A stretch of 64,000 nucleotides of DNA from the NCBI GenBank assembly GCA_947631395.1, contig CANRLF010000004.1, positions 1 through 64,000 of the forward strand, given 5' to 3'. A program made the position numbers and the translations under genes. Positions 49,608 to 58,203 of this stretch are shown here, piece by piece. How positions within the stretch are numbered: position 1 is the first letter of the stretch; every line of letters starts with the position of its first letter. Source of the DNA: an uncultured Oscillospiraceae bacterium (GTDB lineage Bacteria > Bacillota > Clostridia > Oscillospirales > Oscillospiraceae). The notes below the pieces were generated by a model. That model was not told the origin of the DNA. It made no database searches and saw only the letters and a program-made list of their open reading frames with translations.

Positions 49608-50504
49608 ATGAAAAGGAAGCTTGAGATCACCGAGCTGATATTCAAAGTCATCAGCTATACACTTCTCGGCATTTTCTCGCTGTGTTGTCTGTATCCTTTC
49701 GTGTACGCGGTAGCGGCCGCCATCAGCGGCTACGGGCCCGTGTCCAACAGCGAGATCGTGCTCTTGCCCAAGGATCTGCAGTTTGACGCGTTCAAGTCCA
49801 TGTTCTCAAACAACATGTTCTGGACCTCTTACTCCAACACGCTGTTCATCACCCTTTACGGTACGCTGTGGGCGATGTTCACCGCGATCCTGGGCGCTTA
49901 CGCCCTGTCAAAGAAGAGGCTCCTGTTCAGGAAGTTCTTCAACTTCTTCCTGGTGTTCACCATGTGGTTCTCGGCCGGCATCGTGCCCCAGTACCTGAAC
50001 TACCTGGCTACCAGCAAGATATTCAAATCCATAGGCATCATGGATGACAAGTGGCTCGTGGTCATCGCCATGGGCATGGCGGCCATGAACATCATCCTCC
50101 TGCGCAACGCCTTCGAGGGCGTCCCCTCCGAGATCGAGGAGGCGGCCATCGTGGACGGCGCCACGGAGATGCAGGTGCTGACGAACGTCTATCTGCCCAT
50201 GAGCAAGTCGACCATCGCCACTGTGGCGCTCTTCTTCGCCATCTCCCGGTGGAACGGCTACTTCTGGGCGCGCCAGATGATGTCCAACTCCCATGAGCAT
50301 CCGCTTCAGGTTTTCATCAGGTTGAGACTGGAGGATTACACGAACCCGGACACGCTTGCCGGATGGGAGCTGAGGTACAACTACGCTCCCGACTCCGCCA
50401 TCTACGCGCTGGTGGTTTGCTCCATCATCCCCATCCTGATCATCTACCCCTTCATCCAGAAGTATTTTGCCAAGGGCGTCAACGTCGGTGGCGTGAAGGA
50501 GTGA
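49608..50504 (+). CDS. Sugar ABC transporter permease, YtcP/LplC-like (2)
   Basis: A 298-residue CUT1 permease: FSLCCLYPFVYAVAAAISGY in the first helix region, six helices in all, and the EAA loop EIEEAAIVDGATEMQVLTNV followed by YLPMSKSTIATVALFFAI (residues ~175-215). The C-terminus (YPFIQKYFAKGVNVGGVKE) is the standard ending of the LplC/YtcP branch. It starts 12 bp after the first permease gene. A CCTCCCC-GACA-GGGGAGG hairpin follows its stop. Confidence 0.92.
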   Translation: MKRKLEITELIFKVISYTLLGIFSLCCLYPFVYAVAAAISGYGPVSNSEIVLLPKDLQFDAFKSMFSNNMFWTSYSNTLFITLYGTLWAMFTAILGAYALSKKRLLFRKFFNFFLVFTMWFSAGIVPQYLNYLATSKIFKSIGIMDDKWLVVIAMGMAAMNIILLRNAFEGVPSEIEEAAIVDGATEMQVLTNVYLPMSKSTIATVALFFAISRWNGYFWARQMMSNSHEHPLQVFIRLRLEDYTNPDTLAGWELRYNYAPDSAIYALVVCSIIPILIIYPFIQKYFAKGVNVGGVKE

Positions 50505-50520
50505 TCCTTTGAGCCGCCGC

Positions 50521-50574
50521 CCTCCCCGACAGGGGAGGAAGATAAATATCGTGTATACCGGCTTTGCCGGAGAT
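50521..50574 (+). promoter_or_regulatory. Two intercistronic hairpins upstream of binding protein
   Basis: CCTCCCC-GACA-GGGGAGG (50521-50538) and a stem formed by GTATACCGGC and GCCGG...TATAC (about 50551-50575). Neither is followed by a T-run. They may stabilise or process the mRNA so that the binding protein is made in excess of the permeases. Confidence 0.5.
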
Positions 50575-50612
50575 ATACAAACCTTTGATTCAAGTCAGGA
50601 GGATTATAAAAA

Positions 50613-52913
50613 GTGAAAAAGCTAAACAAAATTCTCGCGGTTGTACTTTCGATCGTTATGATCATGGCTCTTCTGGCCAGCTGCGGCCCGAAGATCCCCA
50701 CCAACAACGACAACGACAACCCCCCCAACAACAACGACAACGACAACCCCAACAACAACGACAATCCCAACGACAACGACAACCCCAACACACCGCCGGC
50801 CAACGAGACTGTCAGCGACAAGTATCCCCATGACGGCAGCGTCAGCCTGATCATGGCCACCGGCTATGACAAGCCCAACACCGGCATGGCGTTCGACGCC
50901 GACACCATCACCGAGAACGACAAGAAGGACGGCGCTGAGGACGGCGCTGTCACCCTGTCCAACGGTGTTGCTTACCGTTCCGGCGACCTGAAGCCGACCT
51001 GGGCCGAGATGGAGAACCGTCTGGGCGTCAAGTTTGAGAGCGTCTGGACCGGCGCCGGCTCCGCTTCCAAGGAGTTCGACTACTGGAAAGACAGACTGGG
51101 CGAGGTCACCATGATCTCCGGCTCCGCCACCGGGCTTTCCGCCGCCGGTGTTGCCGGCCAGCTGGTCAACATCGCTGACTATCTGGACATGATGCCCAAC
51201 TTCAAGGCGTTCCTGGATGCCAACCCCATCGTTAAGATGACCATCATTGGCGACACCTCCAACGGCGCCATCTACATCAGCCCCTACTTCGACGGTATCT
51301 CCGATATTGAGCGTATGCCCCTTATGCGTACCGACTGGGTCGAGAAGCTCCTGAACGGCGAGGGCAAGTTCACCGCCGACACCGCCGACACCACCGCTAC
51401 CCCCGTCTACACTCCGTTCATGCCCACCGAGGGCACTGTTGACATTGACGTTGTCAAGGCCGACGGCTCCGGAGTTGAGACCATCACCAAGGATTACAGC
51501 AAGTACGGCAACATCGTGGCCAAGATGAACGAGGCCGGCTCCATGGGCGGCGTTGAGGCCGTCAACATGCTCCGTGACTACATTGACGCCACCTACAACG
51601 GATACTACGGCACCAACCGCGCTGACCTGTTCATTGGCCAGAACGCCGCTTGGGACGTTGACGAGCTGGTCGCGCTCCTGCGCTGCATCACCGCCAACAC
51701 CGCCACCGTCAGCCCCAACCTTCAGAGCCTGTATGAAAAGGGCGAGATCAACACCAACAAGGTCTATGGCATCTTCTCCCGTGAGGACGGCAACACCCAG
51801 CGCCGTGTTGATATGTTCCGCTTCGCCGGCACCCTCTTCGGTGTCCGCGGCCTTGAGTCCCGCAGGGATTACCTCTATGTCGGCAACGACGGCGAGCTCC
51901 ATGACGCCCGTATGGACGAGGCCACCTATACCGCTCTTGCCAAGATGAACGACATGGCCAAGGAAGGCCTGATCGCCGCCTCCTTCCTGAACAAGGAAGC
52001 CGAGATGAAGACCGACAAGGAGCTCAAGTACGACGTTGGCTTCATGCACTATGACTACAACCAGACCCAGACCATCTACAACGAGTCTCAGCTGAACGGC
52101 AAGGGCGCTACCCCCACCGACACCGGTGAGAAGTACATGGCCGTTATGGTTCCCGTGTCCCGTTGGAATGACGGCACCGGCGAGAAGTTCATGCGGTTCA
52201 CCGAGTCCTGGCGTTCCGTCAAGACCGACGCCTGGGCCATCTCCAAGGCCGGCGTTGAGGGCGACGACAACAAGCTGTACGCCTGCCTCAACCTCATCGA
52301 CTACGCTTACAGCAAGAAAGGCCAGATCCTTCTCTCCTACGGCCCCGATGAGTTCATCAAGACCAACTCCGACGGTTCCTATGTGAACTTCAGCTTCAAC
52401 GGCGAGGATTGGCCTGAGATCTCCGACGGCTGCCGCAACGACCTCAACAACCTGATGGGCGGCAACTACACCAACTTCGGCCGCCGCATCATGGGCTCCA
52501 CCATGAGCTTCCTTAAGACTCAGTCCTTCGAGTTCCAGTGCACCGTTGAGGCCGGACGTGAGGGCGCCGGTCACATCTCCACCGCTATCGGACTTGGCAC
52601 CATCAAGCATCCGGAGCTTGCTCTGACCGACAACCCCTGGTACACCTCCGTTCCCACCCTGCTGCCTCTTGACGAGACCCAGACCAACATCGTCAACGGC
52701 TTCACCGATCTTGTGAACGGCGACTCCGGTAAGTTCGGCACCAGCTCCAAGTCCCCCGAGAACATCCTGTGCGACATCATCTGCAACGGCTTCACCACCG
52801 ATCCCAACTTCAAGGATCCCACCTCCTCCGCCGCCTATGTGGCTGACGGTATGAGCGGCACCCAGTATCTGGGCATCCAGAACGAGGGCTGGCACATCGC
52901 CACCGGTAAATAA
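50613..52913 (+). CDS. Large extracellular solute-binding lipoprotein
   Basis: A 766-residue lipoprotein: MKKLNKILAVVLSIVMIMAL, then LASC with Cys25 as the lipid site, then an Asn/Asp/Pro linker (NNDNDN repeats, ~30-65). The body is a family 1 extracellular solute-binding protein of the LplA/YtcQ type (PTWAEMENRLGVKFESVWTG, GGEAVNMLRD-like segment MGGVEAVNMLRDYIDATYNG, then ISKAGVEGDDNKLYACLNLI). At 766 residues it is 200 longer than usual for the type. The start is GTG 50613, after AGGAGG. Codons are strongly C-ending, unlike the neighbours, a sign of high expression. It should capture pectin oligosaccharides outside the cell. Confidence 0.88.
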   Translation: MKKLNKILAVVLSIVMIMALLASCGPKIPTNNDNDNPPNNNDNDNPNNNDNPNDNDNPNTPPANETVSDKYPHDGSVSLIMATGYDKPNTGMAFDADTITENDKKDGAEDGAVTLSNGVAYRSGDLKPTWAEMENRLGVKFESVWTGAGSASKEFDYWKDRLGEVTMISGSATGLSAAGVAGQLVNIADYLDMMPNFKAFLDANPIVKMTIIGDTSNGAIYISPYFDGISDIERMPLMRTDWVEKLLNGEGKFTADTADTTATPVYTPFMPTEGTVDIDVVKADGSGVETITKDYSKYGNIVAKMNEAGSMGGVEAVNMLRDYIDATYNGYYGTNRADLFIGQNAAWDVDELVALLRCITANTATVSPNLQSLYEKGEINTNKVYGIFSREDGNTQRRVDMFRFAGTLFGVRGLESRRDYLYVGNDGELHDARMDEATYTALAKMNDMAKEGLIAASFLNKEAEMKTDKELKYDVGFMHYDYNQTQTIYNESQLNGKGATPTDTGEKYMAVMVPVSRWNDGTGEKFMRFTESWRSVKTDAWAISKAGVEGDDNKLYACLNLIDYAYSKKGQILLSYGPDEFIKTNSDGSYVNFSFNGEDWPEISDGCRNDLNNLMGGNYTNFGRRIMGSTMSFLKTQSFEFQCTVEAGREGAGHISTAIGLGTIKHPELALTDNPWYTSVPTLLPLDETQTNIVNGFTDLVNGDSGKFGTSSKSPENILCDIICNGFTTDPNFKDPTSSAAYVADGMSGTQYLGIQNEGWHIATGK

Positions 52914-52977
52914 GCCGTTAGGAGCAGTTCCTACCGCGATCCCCTTTTAAAAAATAACAACGGATTTGCCGCTCAGT

Positions 52978-52999
52978 CCCGCCGGGACCTCCCGGCGGG
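52978..52999 (+). terminator. Hairpin after the binding-protein gene
   Basis: CCCGCCGGG-ACCT-CCCGGCGGG, a perfect 9-bp stem without a clear T-run, 65 bp after the stop. Probably a partial terminator or a 3'-end stabiliser separating the abundant binding-protein message from downstream genes. Confidence 0.55.
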
Positions 53000-53031
53000 G
53001 CGGCCGGCAACTTCCCTAAGAGGAGGTTGTC

Positions 53032-53658
53032 ATGTTTAAGACGCAATTAAAATGTCAGAAGATCATTTGCTTTCTGTGCGTTGCTGCGGCGGTGGTACTT
53101 TTCCTGTATTCCCTCGGTATCATGACGGATCTTTATGACGCGCTTTATCCGGGCGTCGCCACGAAGGTCATTGAGGACCCGAACAACCCCGGAGAGTATA
53201 TTTTCTCCATTACCAACGAGAGGGTCGCCGGCGCGTCAATGTACATCGTCATGCAGACATTCAACCAGTATCTGGTCAAGTATGCCATTGTGTATATCAT
53301 CCTGGCGGTGCTGCTGTTTGTTACGAGCACGGCAAACCGCAGGAGATATTACATCAGCAACTACGTTTCCATCGGACTGTTTACGGCTGCCAGCATCTAC
53401 ATACCCATTTTTGCCCATGGCTACATTGAGAACTTCAAGGCTCAGTTCCAGGCCATAGACAAGGAGGCGCTGTTGAAGCTGTCGCAGACGTATAAGTCGA
53501 CCTATACCGAATCCACTCTGTGGTTTGATCTCCACTATGTTGTATTTGCCATCATGTTCCTGGCCGCGATCTTGCTGGTGGCGTGCTGTGTGTGGAAGAT
53601 CGTTCTGATGCGCGATGAGCGGAAGCTCATTGAAGAGGGAAAGAAGGTGAAGGCATGA
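53032..53658 (+). CDS. Uncharacterised membrane protein of pectin locus (A)
   Basis: A 208-residue protein with four predicted helices (IICFLCVAAAVVLFLYSLGI, YAIVYIILAVLLFVTSTANR, YVSIGLFTAASIYIPIFA, LHYVVFAIMFLAAILLVACC) and a short external loop (VIEDPNNPGEYIFSITNERV). No family recognised. AAGAGGAGGT precedes the ATG; the stop overlaps the next gene's start, so the pair is coupled. It lies between the binding protein and the first ATPase gene, so a role in transport or in organising the transporter is likely but unproven. Confidence 0.75.
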   Translation: MFKTQLKCQKIICFLCVAAAVVLFLYSLGIMTDLYDALYPGVATKVIEDPNNPGEYIFSITNERVAGASMYIVMQTFNQYLVKYAIVYIILAVLLFVTSTANRRRYYISNYVSIGLFTAASIYIPIFAHGYIENFKAQFQAIDKEALLKLSQTYKSTYTESTLWFDLHYVVFAIMFLAAILLVACCVWKIVLMRDERKLIEEGKKVKA

Positions 53659-54158
53659 GCAAGGTCAAGACACCCGAGGATAAATACATCCAGCGGGACA
53701 GGATGAGATACATCAAGAACTCTGAGTGCGCCACCCTGTGCTATCTGGGCCTCCTTTTTGATGTGTTCTATTTTGTGCTCATATACCGTCAGGACGTAGG
53801 TACTTACTACTATACGATCCAGATCGGCGCTTCCATCATCTATAACCTGATATTCATGCTGGCCGTGTTCCTGGCCTCCGAGGCGGTCAAGAACTATAAG
53901 AAGAACTATTCATACGTGCTTCTTGTGGCCGGCGCCATGCAGATCGTCAGGATGTTCATCATCCCCCTCCGGGCCCGCAGTGCTGAGACGCTGGTGTCCG
54001 GCGAGGAGGTCACGGTAATGACGAACGGGACGTTCACCAAGGCCATCATCTATTTGGCGATCTCGGCCGCAGCTCTTATCTTCTCCGCCGTGCTCAACTA
54101 CATCAGGTGCACCGCGCTTGAGTCGCACGTCAAATCACTTGAGAACAGCAAGGCGTAA
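53655..54158 (+). CDS. Uncharacterised membrane protein of pectin locus (B)
   Basis: A 167-residue protein with four helices (TLCYLGLLFDVFYFVLIYRQ, YTIQIGASIIYNLIFMLAVF, SYVLLVAGAMQIVRMFIIPL, AIIYLAISAAALIFSAVLNY) and charged ends. Its start overlaps the stop of the previous membrane protein (ATGA) and it ends 12 bp before the ATPase gene. Not recognised. Together with the other three small membrane proteins of this operon it may form a membrane complex that works with the CUT1 transporter. Confidence 0.75.
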   Translation: MSKVKTPEDKYIQRDRMRYIKNSECATLCYLGLLFDVFYFVLIYRQDVGTYYYTIQIGASIIYNLIFMLAVFLASEAVKNYKKNYSYVLLVAGAMQIVRMFIIPLRARSAETLVSGEEVTVMTNGTFTKAIIYLAISAAALIFSAVLNYIRCTALESHVKSLENSKA

Positions 54159-54170
54159 GGAGGGGAAGAA

Positions 54171-55241
54171 ATGGCTACGTTGAATTTACAGCACATCGAC
54201 AAGATATACGATAACAACGTGCAGGCCGTCTTTGACTTCAATCTGGACGTAAAGGACGGCGAGCTCATCGTACTCGTTGGCCCCTCCGGCTGCGGAAAGT
54301 CCACCACCCTGCGTATGGTGGCGGGACTCGAGGACATCTCCAACGGAAAGCTTTTGCTTGACGGACGTGATATTACTCAGACCCCGGCCAAGGACCGCGA
54401 CATGGCAATGGTCTTTCAGAGCTACGCTCTATACGGCCATATGACCATCTATGAAAACATGGCGTTCTCCCTTACCCTCCGTAAGGAGAACCCCAATGTC
54501 ATCCACAAGAAGGTGCTGGCCGCCGCTGAGGTCCTGGGCCTGACGAGCCAGCTCAACAAGAAGCCCGCGCAGCTGTCCGGCGGACAGAGACAGCGTGTGG
54601 CAATGGGCCGCGCCATCGTCAGGAACCCCAAGGTGTTCCTCTTTGACGAGCCCCTCTCCAACCTTGACGCGAAGCTCCGCGGCGCGACCCGCCGCGAGAT
54701 ACTCCTCCTTCATAAGCGGCTCCAGGCCACCATGCTCTATGTCACCCACGACCAGACGGAGGCCCTTACTCTGGCTGACCGTATCGTGTGCATGTCCATG
54801 GGCCATGTCCAGCAGGTGGGTACGCCCCTTGAGCTATACGATTCCCCCGACAACGTGTTCGTGGCCAGCTTCATAGGACTTCCTCCCATGAACTTCTACG
54901 ACGTTAAGGTGGCCGGGAGCGAGCTCCAGGGCAACGGCATCAAGGTGCCTCTCACAGACGAGGAAAAATCGGCTCTTGCCGGTTATGAAGGCAAGGAGAT
55001 CACCCTGGGCGTCCGCCCGGAGAACTTCATCGAGGGCGAGGGCATCAAGGTCACCGTCACCAACAACGAGAACCTTGGTATGAACACCCTGGTCTACGGC
55101 ACCGGTGAGGGCGGCGTAAAGGTCACGGCGAAGCTCAAGGGCTGGAAGAACTACAAGAACGGCGACACCGCGTCCTTTGGCATTGTCAGGAAGCACTTCT
55201 TTGATAAGGAGACCACCAACGCGATAAGGGGGGATAAATGA
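54171..55241 (+). CDS. Sugar ABC transporter ATPase, MsmX/UgpC-like (1)
   Basis: A 356-residue ATPase. Walker A is GPSGCGKSTT (residues ~38-47), the Q-loop is MVFQSYALYGHM, the signature is LSGGQRQRVAMGRA (~133-146), Walker B is VFLFDEPLSNLDAKL and the switch His is in YVTHDQTEA. The C-terminal ~120 residues form the MalK-type regulatory OB domain (GVRPENF). Such ATPases energise CUT1 permeases and are often shared by several transporters. AGGAGG precedes the ATG. A second, similar ATPase gene lies at 58204. Confidence 0.93.
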   Translation: MATLNLQHIDKIYDNNVQAVFDFNLDVKDGELIVLVGPSGCGKSTTLRMVAGLEDISNGKLLLDGRDITQTPAKDRDMAMVFQSYALYGHMTIYENMAFSLTLRKENPNVIHKKVLAAAEVLGLTSQLNKKPAQLSGGQRQRVAMGRAIVRNPKVFLFDEPLSNLDAKLRGATRREILLLHKRLQATMLYVTHDQTEALTLADRIVCMSMGHVQQVGTPLELYDSPDNVFVASFIGLPPMNFYDVKVAGSELQGNGIKVPLTDEEKSALAGYEGKEITLGVRPENFIEGEGIKVTVTNNENLGMNTLVYGTGEGGVKVTAKLKGWKNYKNGDTASFGIVRKHFFDKETTNAIRGDK

Positions 55242-55855
55242 TGGCTGATAACGCAAATACTAAGAAAGCCGCCGCGGCCCCGAAGGAGAAAAATCCCAAC
55301 AAGGGCTTTGTCCACGGCGTCAAGGAGATCTGCAGAAAATTCATCATTACTCTCAAACGCAAGCCACAGATGATCCCTATGGTGGTTTTTGTGGTCGCCT
55401 TTATCATCTATTCCTTTAACCTGACCAAGATCTCCGACACCACCGCCCTTCTTCAGGGTAGTAATATGGGCCTGTCGGTGTTCGCGGTGATGCTCTTTTC
55501 GATGCTGTCGCTGCTGTGCTTTATGAACGCGTTCCCGTACCGCAAGAAGGTCAACATCCCCATGCTGATCCTCATGCTGGTCATGGTGGCGGTGCTCATC
55601 TTCTGCGATGTGTTCTATCTGAACAGCATCGCGAGGATACTGTCCTCCGAAGCGGGCTCCAGCATCGACACAGTCAAGAACGACTTCATTATTTACGCGG
55701 ACTACTATATCCGCCAGCATATCATAATCCTGGCCGTCGGGCTGGTCCTCACGGCGCTCTTGCCGGTCTACTCCAAGCTTCTGCGTAAGATCAACACCAA
55801 CATCGACGTGGAAGGCAACGGTGAGATGGCCGAGATCGACATCTCCGCGGAATAA
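55238..55855 (+). CDS. Uncharacterised membrane protein of pectin locus (C)
   Basis: A 205-residue protein. A basic N-terminus (~45 residues, Lys/Ala-rich) leads to four helices (MIPMVVFVVAFIIYSFNL, GLSVFAVMLFSMLSLLCF, IPMLILMLVMVAVLIFCDVF, HIIILAVGLVLTALLPVY). The N-terminal segment KEICRKFIITLKRKPQMIPM is amphipathic. It overlaps the ATPase stop (ATGA), so it is translationally coupled to it. Family unknown. Its coupling to the ATPase is the best clue that these small proteins belong to the transport machine. Confidence 0.75.
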   Translation: MMADNANTKKAAAAPKEKNPNKGFVHGVKEICRKFIITLKRKPQMIPMVVFVVAFIIYSFNLTKISDTTALLQGSNMGLSVFAVMLFSMLSLLCFMNAFPYRKKVNIPMLILMLVMVAVLIFCDVFYLNSIARILSSEAGSSIDTVKNDFIIYADYYIRQHIIILAVGLVLTALLPVYSKLLRKINTNIDVEGNGEMAEIDISAE

Positions 55856-55860
55856 AACTG

Positions 55861-55910
55861 AGGGCGTATCGCCCTGAACAGTTGGGAGGCCCGGCGCTCG
55901 AGCCTCCCAA
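55861..55910 (+). promoter_or_regulatory. Two intercistronic hairpins
   Basis: AGGGC-GTATC-GCCCT (55861-55875) and TTGGGAGGC...GCCTCCCAA (55882-55890/55902-55910). There is no T-run. They lie just before the ribosome binding site of the next gene and may attenuate or stabilise the transcript. Confidence 0.5.
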
Positions 55911-55928
55911 TCGGCAAAAGGAGCGGCA

Positions 55929-56567
55929 ATGAGCAAGAAGAACAAGAGATCGGCGCCTGAGAAGGAGAGCTACAAGACATCGGACTATTATAAGCTGAAC
56001 ACCAAGGCCGTAAATGACCTGGTGGAGGCGGACGAGTCGAACTCCCCGCAGGTATCGGAAAAGGAGCTCAGGAAGTTCAGATCCGGCTTCAAATACAAGA
56101 TACCTGACCTTGTGAAGATCGTATTCGTCAAGTGGTGGTTCGCCGCCTGCGTGTGCTTTTTCTTCCCCTGGGGGCTGGGCCTGTACATCCCGAACACGCT
56201 CGATATGCTGTTCGTGACGGGGCTGGCTCTGGGAGGGGTGACGGATCTCCTGACGAACAATGTGATTCGTTACTTCGAGCCGACAAAAGGGGCCTGGGCC
56301 AAGTGGCTCATGTTCTACAAAAGGCGTTTTATCACGCTACCGCTGAACATACTGTACTCCTATGTGCTGCTCTTCTTTGTCTACAACGTATATCGCTATG
56401 TGAATGAGATCATGGTCAGGTTGTGGCAGATGCCTGAGGGGTCCATCGCCGTCGGCGTGGAGCCTATACTGTTCGGCCTCCTGATCATGGGCTTTGACAT
56501 GCTGATGCTCGTTATCCGCAATACCACGAGGAACATTGTGACCGACGCCAGGAAGGCCAACAGGTGA
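55929..56567 (+). CDS. Uncharacterised membrane protein of pectin locus (D)
   Basis: A 212-residue protein. A ~60-residue charged N-terminus (KKNKRSAPEKESYKTSDYYK) precedes four helices (WWFAACVCFFFPWGLGLYI, LFVTGLALGGVTDLLTNNVI, FITLPLNILYSYVLLFFVYN, ILFGLLIMGFDMLMLVIRNT). AAAGGAG precedes the ATG. The stop is 9 bp before the GH28 gene. Not recognised. It has the same general plan as proteins A-C, a small four-helix membrane protein with a charged end. Confidence 0.75.
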   Translation: MSKKNKRSAPEKESYKTSDYYKLNTKAVNDLVEADESNSPQVSEKELRKFRSGFKYKIPDLVKIVFVKWWFAACVCFFFPWGLGLYIPNTLDMLFVTGLALGGVTDLLTNNVIRYFEPTKGAWAKWLMFYKRRFITLPLNILYSYVLLFFVYNVYRYVNEIMVRLWQMPEGSIAVGVEPILFGLLIMGFDMLMLVIRNTTRNIVTDARKANR

Positions 56568-56576
56568 GGTAATGAA

Positions 56577-58145
56577 ATGATCGGGATACTTTATCGCGGA
56601 AGTACATCCGCCTGCTTCGAGATCGCCGGCACGACCGCCCACTACGCAAAGGGCCCGTATGAGGTCCTTGTGGACGGGCAGTCCAGGCTACGCGCAGAGA
56701 CCAACGTGTTCTCGCTTTACGGGCTCACACCGGATACAGATTATGAGGTCCGTGTCCGCTTTGACTCCGGCGAGACAGACGAGGCGCGGCTTACCACCGC
56801 CCATGAGACCTGCGCCATGAGCGTAAAGGAGTTCGGCGCGGTGGGGGACGGCGTCCATGAGGACACGGGCTCCATCCAGGCCGCTATCAACGCGCTACCT
56901 GAGGGCGGCAGGCTCTTCTTCCCGAAGGGTACATACCTCACACTGCCCATATCCCTGAAAAGTCACATCATCATGGAGCTTGCGGAGGGCGCGACGCTTC
57001 TCGGCTCCACGGACAGGGAACGCTATCCAATCATAACCGGTATAGCCACGGACCTGGTCACCGGCAGGGAGATACCTCTTGCCTCCTTCGAGGGGCTGGA
57101 GAGGCCCTGCTACCAGTCCCTGCTTTACGCCTCACACTGCGAGGACATCACCATCGTGGGCCCCGGCACCGTGGACGGCAACGGCCAGAACGGCGACTGG
57201 TGGCACGGCTTTCAGGATTTCCCCGCGGCCAGGCCGAGAGTCCTGTTCGTGAACAGATGCGAGAACGTGACGCTCCACGGCATCACCGTCAAGAACGGTC
57301 CCGCATGGCACCTGCATCCGTTCTTCTCAAAGAACGTGTCCGTGCTGGACTGCTTTATCACCGCGCCAAAGGTCAGCCCCAATACCGACGGCTGTAATCC
57401 GGAGAGCTGTGATACGGTCAACATCATCGGGACGAGATTTTCCGTCGGTGACGACTGTATCGCCATAAAATCCGGCAAGCTTGAAATGGCCGTAAAGTAC
57501 AAGGCCCCCGCCGACCACTACACCATCCGCAACTGCCTTATGGAGTTCGGACACGGCGCCGTTACTCTCGGCAGTGAGGCCTCAGCGGGCGTGACCAATC
57601 TTGCCGTTACCCAGTGCCTGTTCCGATCCACCGACCGGGGACTTCGCATAAAGTCCCGCCGGGGCCGCGGAAAGGACAGCGTGATCACCGGTATCCTCTT
57701 TGATAATATCAGGATGGAGAAGGTCCTCACGCCGATAGTCATCAACCTTTGGTACAACTGCTGTGACCCGGACTGCCACGACGAGTACGTCTGGAGCCGA
57801 GAGAAGCTGCCTGTTGATGACCGGACGCCCTACATGGGGTCGTTCACCTTCCGGAATATGGACTGCACAGACGCGGAGGTGGCGGCCTGCTACATAGACG
57901 GCCTCACAGAGATGCCCATTGAAAGTGTGAGGTTGGAGAACATAAACATCTCCTTCGCCCGGGACGCGAAACCAGACTTACCTGCGATGCAGGAATTTGC
58001 CACCCAGCGGTGCAAGCTTGGGCTGTACCTCGACAACGTGCGCAATGTCACGGTCAAAAACGTGAAGCTCAGCGGCGTTGAGGGGGAGAAGCTCATAGCC
58101 CCTCACAGTGAGCATGTTGAGACCTCCGGGTTTGACGCTGATTGA
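56577..58145 (+). CDS. Glycoside hydrolase family 28 (polygalacturonase-like)
   Basis: A 522-residue enzyme of the GH28 beta-helix family that hydrolyses galacturonan or rhamnogalacturonan chains. After an N-terminal ~75-residue fibronectin-like domain comes VKEFGAVGDGVHEDTGSIQA, typical of the family. Active-site blocks are present: NTDGCNPESC (near 268), VGDDCIAIKSGK (two catalytic Asp), EFGHGAVTLGSEASAG (catalytic His region) and LRIKSRRGRG. No signal peptide is seen, so it probably acts inside on imported oligomers. It is translationally near-coupled (9 bp) to membrane protein D. Confidence 0.92.
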   Translation: MIGILYRGSTSACFEIAGTTAHYAKGPYEVLVDGQSRLRAETNVFSLYGLTPDTDYEVRVRFDSGETDEARLTTAHETCAMSVKEFGAVGDGVHEDTGSIQAAINALPEGGRLFFPKGTYLTLPISLKSHIIMELAEGATLLGSTDRERYPIITGIATDLVTGREIPLASFEGLERPCYQSLLYASHCEDITIVGPGTVDGNGQNGDWWHGFQDFPAARPRVLFVNRCENVTLHGITVKNGPAWHLHPFFSKNVSVLDCFITAPKVSPNTDGCNPESCDTVNIIGTRFSVGDDCIAIKSGKLEMAVKYKAPADHYTIRNCLMEFGHGAVTLGSEASAGVTNLAVTQCLFRSTDRGLRIKSRRGRGKDSVITGILFDNIRMEKVLTPIVINLWYNCCDPDCHDEYVWSREKLPVDDRTPYMGSFTFRNMDCTDAEVAACYIDGLTEMPIESVRLENINISFARDAKPDLPAMQEFATQRCKLGLYLDNVRNVTVKNVKLSGVEGEKLIAPHSEHVETSGFDAD

Positions 58146-58203
58146 CAGTCAAACCGTTGTTTCCTGACCCCACAGCAAAAATCATGTGTAAGGAGACAAA
58201 TCT

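Noticed and set aside
50696..50800. AAC/GAC/CCC-rich tract as a simple-sequence repeat with regulatory meaning
   Set aside because: It codes for the Asn/Asp/Pro linker of a lipoprotein just after the lipid-bearing cysteine, a common surface-protein spacer.
50622..52895. A 757-codon open frame antisense to the binding-protein gene
   Set aside because: It is a by-product of strong C-ending codon use on the plus strand. The translation is Val/Gly/Ala-rich with no domain, and the plus-strand gene is certain.
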